Below are positions 21,995 through 25,578 of a DNA stretch of 25,578 nucleotides, piece after piece. A program made the translations under genes and the position numbers. Position 1 is the stretch's first letter. Each line of letters begins with the position of its first letter. The notes under the pieces were generated by a model, which saw nothing but the letters and a program-made list of their open reading frames with translations, was not told where the DNA came from and did no database searches. The stretch is taken from positions 1 to 25,578 of the forward strand of contig CAZCIB010000033.1 of NCBI GenBank assembly GCA_964498755.1, read 5' to 3'. This DNA is from RZZS01 sp964498755 (GTDB lineage: Bacteria; Pseudomonadota; Alphaproteobacteria; Micavibrionales; Micavibrionaceae).

Positions 21995-23251
21995 ATGTCC
22001 ATAACAAAACCAACAAGGCAGGATTTCGTTGACATCTCCGCGTGCCAGGAAGACTTTCCGGGGCTTAAGGCGTTGATGCATGGCAGGCCTCTCACCTTCC
22101 TCGACTCAGCCGCCAGCGCCCAGAAGGCCCGGGCCGTAATTGACGCGATGAATCTTGTGATGCATGAGGGCTACGCGAATATTCACCGCGGCCTTTATGA
22201 GCTCTCGCAAAGCCTGACGCACAGGTTTGAGCTGGTCCGCGAGCGCGTCGCGGATTTTATCGGCGCGGAAAGCAAGGACAATATCGTCTTTACGCGCAAC
22301 GCGACCGAAGGATTCAATCTGATCGCCCAGAGCTGGGGCAGGAGCTTTTTAAAAGAAGGCGATGAAATCATTCTGACCGAGATGGAGCATCACGCCAATA
22401 TTGTGCCGTGGCAAATTCTGCGCAACCAGATCGGCATTGTGATCAGGACAATTCCTGTCACCGATGCAGGAGAGCTTGAACTGGATGCGCTCGATATGCT
22501 GTTGACGGAGAAAACCCGCTGCGTGTCCTTTGTCCATGTTTCGAACGCGCTGGGTACGATCAACCCCGCGCAGGATATCATCCGCAAGGTCAAGGCCTTT
22601 AACCCGGACATCGTCACCGTCGTTGACGGAACGCAGGCCGTCGTTCACAAGAGCGTCAACGTTCAGGATATCGGCTGTGACTTCTTTGTCTTTACGGGGC
22701 ACAAGCTTTACGGCCCGACGGGCGTAGGCGTTTTTTACGGCAAAAAAGACATACTGGATTCCATGCCGCCGTATCAGGGCGGCGGCGATATGATCGAAAC
22801 GGTCACGTTTGAAAAAACCGCCTATAAGCCTGCGCCTTATAAATTCGAGGCCGGGACTCCGCCGATTATCGAGGTGATCGGTCTGGGCGCGGCGATCGAT
22901 TATGTTGAAACCGTCGGCATGGAGAATATCGCCGCATGGGAGGAGAAGTTGCTGAAAACGGCGACGGACTCCCTGGCGGACATATCCGGTCTGCGCATAT
23001 ACGGACAGGCTGAAAACAAGGCGTCTATCCTGTCGTTTAACGTTGAGGGCGCGCACCCGAGCGACGTCGCCGTCATCCTTGATCAGTGCGGCGTTGCGAT
23101 GCGCACTGGACATCACTGCTGCATGCCCTTAATGCGGCGCTACGGCGTTGACGCGACTCTGCGCGCATCTTTTGCCTTGTATTCGAATGAATATGATATA
23201 ATTCAAATGCAGGAGGCTTTGCATAAGGCCGTTAAACTGCTGGTACAGTAA
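21995..23251 (+). CDS. sufS: Cysteine desulfurase SufS
   Basis: PLP enzyme that takes sulfur from cysteine as a persulfide for cluster building. The 418-residue protein is of the group II SufS type: FLDSAASAQKARAVIDAM, ANIHRGLYELS, TRNATEGFNLIAQSWG, MEHHANIVPWQ, SHVSNALGT-type segment (FVHVSNALGTINP), PLP lysine Lys237 in FTGHKLYGPTGVG, and the active-site loop MRTGHHCCMPLM with catalytic Cys375. Most relatives have HHCAMP; here Cys376 follows the catalytic cysteine. The ATG at 21995 lies five bases after sufD, without a strong Shine-Dalgarno, which suggests coupling. SufS normally needs SufE or SufU as sulfur acceptor; neither is in the window. Confidence 0.97.
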   Translation: MSITKPTRQDFVDISACQEDFPGLKALMHGRPLTFLDSAASAQKARAVIDAMNLVMHEGYANIHRGLYELSQSLTHRFELVRERVADFIGAESKDNIVFTRNATEGFNLIAQSWGRSFLKEGDEIILTEMEHHANIVPWQILRNQIGIVIRTIPVTDAGELELDALDMLLTEKTRCVSFVHVSNALGTINPAQDIIRKVKAFNPDIVTVVDGTQAVVHKSVNVQDIGCDFFVFTGHKLYGPTGVGVFYGKKDILDSMPPYQGGGDMIETVTFEKTAYKPAPYKFEAGTPPIIEVIGLGAAIDYVETVGMENIAAWEEKLLKTATDSLADISGLRIYGQAENKASILSFNVEGAHPSDVAVILDQCGVAMRTGHHCCMPLMRRYGVDATLRASFALYSNEYDIIQMQEALHKAVKLLVQ

Positions 23252-23268
23252 AAGCATTGGTTACAGGG

Positions 23269-23688
23269 ATGATGCATCAGGTGGCTTCAAAGGAAATGAT
23301 CAGGGAGGCAAGCGGCGCGGATGAATACGAAGAGCTTGAGCAGCCGCCGCATTCGGACGTGCCGCGCGATCACAAGCTTTGGCCGTTAATGGACGCGGCC
23401 CTGCGCGAGGTTTACGATCCGGAAATCCCGGTGAATATTTTCGAGCTCGGCCTGATTTACAAGATCGAGATCAGGCAAGAAAAAGACGGGCTTTGCGATC
23501 TCGCTGTGGAAATGTCGCTGACCTCGCCCGGCTGCCCGGTCGCGCAGGAAATGCCCGGGATGGTGCAATCCGCGCTGTTCCCGATCGAGGGCGTCGGCCA
23601 TGTCGACGTGGAACTTGTCTGGGATCCGCCCTGGGACCCGTCCATGATGGCCGAAACGGCCAAGCTGCAGTTGAATATGTTTGTTTAG
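23269..23688 (+). CDS. sufT: SUF-associated DUF59/MIP18-family protein SufT
   Basis: SufT-type proteins belong to the MIP18/DUF59 family and take part in Fe-S protein maturation. The 139-residue product has AALREVYDPEIPVNIFELGL, then IYKI, the conserved EMSLTSPGCPVAQEMP with the family cysteine, and VELVWDPPWDPSMMAE at the end. An acidic, low-complexity N-terminal extension (ASGADEYEELEQPPHSDVPR) precedes the domain. The start is not certain: TTG 23257, ATG 23269, ATG 23272 and ATG 23296 are in frame and none has a well-spaced Shine-Dalgarno; I use the first ATG. It lies 17 bases after sufS and before a large inverted repeat. Confidence 0.92.
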   Translation: MMHQVASKEMIREASGADEYEELEQPPHSDVPRDHKLWPLMDAALREVYDPEIPVNIFELGLIYKIEIRQEKDGLCDLAVEMSLTSPGCPVAQEMPGMVQSALFPIEGVGHVDVELVWDPPWDPSMMAETAKLQLNMFV

Positions 23689-23694
23689 GAGGGA

Positions 23695-23779
23695 AGAAGC
23701 GAGAAACGAGTTACAAGAAGCGAGATTGTTGTGGACTTTCTGATATGTTCTCGCTTCTTGTTTCTGGTAACTCGCTTCT
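23695..23779. repeat. 85-bp inverted repeat between sufT and sufA
   Basis: Arms of 31 bases at 23695-23725 and 23749-23779 around a 23-base loop. Outer AGAAGCGAG and inner AAGAAGCGAGA blocks are perfectly inverted. The middle modules are exchanged: AAAC-GAG-TTAC in the left arm, TTAC-CAG-AAAC in the reverse-complemented right arm. Thus AGAAGCGAG occurs four times. The unit fills the gap and ends nine bases before the sufA ATG, leaving no ribosome site outside the right arm. It is probably a palindromic intergenic repeat that folds in RNA and would limit sufA translation or protect the upstream message. Confidence 0.75.
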
Positions 23780-23787
23780 GAAATGAA

Positions 23788-24120
23788 ATGATAAAAATCA
23801 CCGAAAACGCCGCAGAGGCCATCAAAAGACGTATCGCATCCGGTCCGGAAGGCGCGCAAGGTCTGCGCCTTGTGATTAAATCGACGGGCTGCAGCGGGCA
23901 TAGCTATGCTATGGAATATGTGCACGGCGATGACGATACGAAAGGCGATGACAGAATAGAGCAGGGCGGGGCGGCGCTGTTCGTGCCGAAACTGCACTCC
24001 TGGATGCTATTCGGCGCCGTAATCGATTACGGCGCCGATGGACTCGGAAACGAAAAATTCCTGTTTGAAAACCCCAACGAAACCGGCCGATGCGGCTGCG
24101 GCGAATCGTTTCAGGTTTAA
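23788..24120 (+). CDS. sufA: A-type Fe-S carrier protein SufA/IscA
   Basis: A-type carriers receive a cluster from the scaffold and deliver it to target proteins. The 110-residue protein has the family fold and its three cysteine ligands: Cys35 in TGCSGHSY, and Cys102 and Cys104 in GRCGCGESF. The central VPKLHSWMLFGAVIDYGADG corresponds to the conserved D...L.G..IDY segment. It ends the SUF operon. The ATG at 23788 has no visible Shine-Dalgarno because the preceding bases belong to a large inverted repeat. A perfect 28-base palindrome lies inside the gene at 24011-24038. It converges with the small gene at 24130-24318, nine bases apart. Confidence 0.95.
   Translation: MIKITENAAEAIKRRIASGPEGAQGLRLVIKSTGCSGHSYAMEYVHGDDDTKGDDRIEQGGAALFVPKLHSWMLFGAVIDYGADGLGNEKFLFENPNETGRCGCGESFQV
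24011..24038. repeat. Perfect 28-bp palindrome within sufA
   Basis: Two 14-base halves, TCGGCGCCGTAATC and GATTACGGCGCCGA, are exact reverse complements with no spacer and contain GGCGCC twice. It codes for the conserved GAVIDYGAD part of the carrier protein. No T-run follows, so it is not a normal terminator; a protein-binding site, a cruciform or coincidence are the alternatives. Confidence 0.85.
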
Positions 24121-24129
24121 GCCTGATGG

Positions 24130-24318
24130 TTAGGCCATATCGTGCGTTATTCCAGCATTATTATCGCGTGAAATAACCAGCTGTCCTTCATCGGGGCTTA
24201 CAGCTTCTCTTGCCAATACACCCGCAGGTGTTGCGCTGCGAGGCACTTCCGCCGTAGGTCCGGCAAACATTGCGGGACTAAGTTCTCCGATAATTTCTCT
24301 AGGAAAAACCGTCGTCAT
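24130..24318 (-). CDS. Small uncharacterised protein (62 aa)
   Basis: I do not recognise this product. It is 62 residues, without a membrane segment or signal peptide, rich in Pro, Ala and Glu (MTTVFPREIIGELSPAMFAG, PTAEVPRSATPAG), and probably poorly structured. Support for it being a real gene is its start: AAAGGG lies about eight bases before the ATG at 24318, one of the best ribosome sites in the window, and it follows the 193-residue gene by 27 bases on the same strand, exactly the gap found between the two genes before it. It ends nine bases from convergent sufA. It may be a small partner of the two upstream proteins; no function can be assigned. Confidence 0.55.
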   Translation of the reverse strand: MTTVFPREIIGELSPAMFAGPTAEVPRSATPAGVLAREAVSPDEGQLVISRDNNAGITHDMA

Positions 24319-24345
24319 TCTGCACCCTTTCTGACTTTATTGTTT

Positions 24346-24927
24346 TTAGCTTACGTCCTGTCGAACCCGTTTGTAAGCCTCGATTATCTTCGGGTCGTCT
24401 ACCATAGAAACGTACATCTGAAGAGCCTCTCCGTATCCGAGGTTCTCGATCGTCTCTACATAAGACGCTGGTTCAATCTCTGCTTCGAGTTCTATTGCTA
24501 TTTTACACATAAACGCAATAATGTCAAGAATTTTAGAGTGTTTTACGGACGCGGCCATTAGCGGATCGGATTTTTCGTCAGGCATTGTAAAACCAACCAT
24601 TTCCTGTTCGATCTCACGTATTGCGGCGCCGAATTCCAGAACGACCTGCTCGTCCGGCTCTTCCATGTCTGCAGGCGCCCCCAGATAAATCATCTTGTTG
24701 TCCGGCGTGTAGCCATGGGCGTTCCGGTGCTTGATAACGCGCACACGGATTTTCTTCGCGTCAAGGACGTCTATAAGATGCGTTCCCGTTTCACTCTTCC
24801 GGAGAACCTCGATAATTTTTGTCAGGAGCGGTATCTCATGCGGATGGGTGAACATCTCCGACGGGGCGACAGGTTTGCCGCCAAAGATGCCCGTTAACAT
24901 GCCGTGTTTTATGTCTTCGCTATTCAT
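24346..24927 (-). CDS. Uncharacterised protein (193 aa)
   Basis: A soluble, acidic, mostly helical protein that I cannot place in a family with confidence. The N-terminal half includes HLIDVLDAKKIRVRVIKHRN and a DNKMIYLGAPADMEEPDEQ stretch, followed by LEFGAAIREIEQEM and a helical, Glu-rich tail (IAIELEAEIEPASYVETIEN). The order strand - Y..DN..IYLG - helix with a L.F...IRE..QE pattern recalls predicted metallopeptidase-like proteins that have HELxH in that helix; here the zinc histidines are absent, so if related it would be inactive. That resemblance is weak. A GAAAG ribosome site precedes the ATG. It is the middle gene of a three-gene minus-strand cluster with 27-base gaps on both sides. 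Confidence 0.8.
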   Translation of the reverse strand: MNSEDIKHGMLTGIFGGKPVAPSEMFTHPHEIPLLTKIIEVLRKSETGTHLIDVLDAKKIRVRVIKHRNAHGYTPDNKMIYLGAPADMEEPDEQVVLEFGAAIREIEQEMVGFTMPDEKSDPLMAASVKHSKILDIIAFMCKIAIELEAEIEPASYVETIENLGYGEALQMYVSMVDDPKIIEAYKRVRQDVS

Positions 24928-24954
24928 GTCTTTCTATTCTTTAAACTAACAAAC

Positions 24955-25563
24955 TCAGGTCTTTGCGGCAACTTCCCTGTCATCGAAACTGTCTTTCAGC
25001 AGCATCTTGTACTCCATGATCTCAAGCCTGCCCATCATGTCAATGTTTATGACCGCCTTGACGAGCGCGCCGCCGTAATAAACCGGAACCTTGATTGTAT
25101 ATGATTTCGCCGTTTCATCATAATCGATCCTGACGCCGTGCTGCGTGTAGAGAATGTCACGGTGCCTGTCGATATCCATCAGCCCTGTCGGCATGATTTT
25201 GTTGCGGCTGTCGATCAGCAGGATCTCGCCCTCCGGCCCCGGCACGTAATGTACATAAAACACCATGTAATCCAGAACAGTATTCTCGTTCAGGATCAGA
25301 TCGCCGCTGGCGTTGACGCGCATGATCGGATCGCTCGTCCCGTCGAGGTAATGAAACTGATGTCCGTCGCTCAGGAAGTCCACAGAGAACGCGGGCAGGC
25401 TCGCGTTATTCGTCAAACGGTAAAGCAGGAAATTCGTATAGCACGGCAGCTTGGCGCAGGAGGCCGTGCTCGTGGTTTCCGAGAACATGGACGGCATGTC
25501 CTTCGGAAGCACTTTCTCAAGCATTCCGGCCATGTCGTCTTTTTCTACTGGATACCACTGCAT
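24955..25563 (-). CDS. Uncharacterised protein (at least 202 aa), possibly 5'-partial
   Basis: I do not recognise this product. It has no signal peptide or membrane helix and looks rich in beta structure (FLLYRLTN, AFSVDFLSDGHQFHYLDG, VFYVHYVPGPEGEILLIDSR, YTIKVPVYYGGALVKAVINI), with a Cys pair at residues 36 and 41 (SCAKLPC). The ATG at 25563 lacks a convincing ribosome site and the frame stays open through the last 15 bases of the window, so the true start may lie outside. It precedes the 193-residue gene by 27 bases; the two and the 62-residue gene form a cluster. Whether further members lie beyond the window edge cannot be seen. Confidence 0.8.
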   Translation of the reverse strand: MQWYPVEKDDMAGMLEKVLPKDMPSMFSETTSTASCAKLPCYTNFLLYRLTNNASLPAFSVDFLSDGHQFHYLDGTSDPIMRVNASGDLILNENTVLDYMVFYVHYVPGPEGEILLIDSRNKIMPTGLMDIDRHRDILYTQHGVRIDYDETAKSYTIKVPVYYGGALVKAVINIDMMGRLEIMEYKMLLKDSFDDREVAAKT

Positions 25564-25578
25564 CTTGTTCTCATTGAA

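Noticed and set aside
22349..23116. 255-codon open frame on the minus strand opposite sufS
   Set aside because: Fully antisense to sufS, with Arg/Asp/Val-rich composition typical of shadow translation and no ribosome site.
1..25578. tRNA, rRNA, riboswitch, CRISPR array or transposase
   Set aside because: I looked for cloverleaf-type ends, evenly spaced repeats and transposase motifs and saw none; the repeats present are inverted intergenic units and the gatB-tail copies.

Overview
The window looks like a chromosomal segment of an alphaproteobacterium. The gene content points there: a RegB/RegA (PrrBA, ActSR) redox two-component pair, GatCAB with ruvX divergent from gatC, a Fur/Mur-type regulator, a PleC/DivJ-style histidine kinase, and an Rrf2-headed SUF operon. 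The genus cannot be fixed; a Micavibrio-like or deep Rhodospirillales-like lineage is only a guess. Coding density is very high: no gap reaches 300 bases and I see no tRNA, rRNA, CRISPR array or transposase gene.

Layout. 1-630 (minus): a DUF4160/DUF2442 pair whose DUF4160 member carries an in-frame stop. It sits directly behind gatB and is bounded by a second, diverged copy of the gatB 3' end. 633-4059 (minus): gatC-gatA-gatB, tRNA-dependent amidotransferase, with a 167-bp inverted-repeat element between gatA and gatB. 4118-6378: ruvX (plus), a YgjP-type metallopeptidase (minus) and a divergent CbiB/CobD-like membrane protein (plus). 6380-8278 (minus): regB-regA. 8415-9920 (plus): rpmB and an atypical tgt. 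10008-15376 (plus): a degenerate GGDEF protein, upp, an orphan PAS histidine kinase, a fur-like gene and prfC. 15379-17631 (minus): a fused membrane/spermidine-synthase-like protein. 17782-24120 (plus): the SUF iron-sulfur operon (Rrf2 regulator, sufB, a small membrane protein, sufC, sufD, sufS, sufT, sufA). 24130-25563 (minus): a tight cluster of three unrecognised genes.

How the genes work together. GatCAB completes Gln-tRNA(Gln) and/or Asn-tRNA(Asn). RegBA senses redox/quinone state. The SUF block makes a cysteine-derived persulfide (SufS), builds the cluster on SufBCD and passes it on through SufA and SufT, under an Rrf2 repressor that probably binds a cluster itself. tgt modifies position 34 of GUN-anticodon tRNAs. 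rpmB, prfC and tgt are translation genes mixed with signalling genes.

Most worth a second look: the gatB-tail duplication around the DUF4160/DUF2442 module; a Tgt without its three zinc cysteines and with a changed base-recognition pocket; a DgcZ-like protein whose GGDEF active site is gone; two large inverted repeats placed inside operons; a perfect 28-bp palindrome inside sufA; an unassigned membrane protein inside the suf operon; and the unknown three-gene cluster at the right edge.
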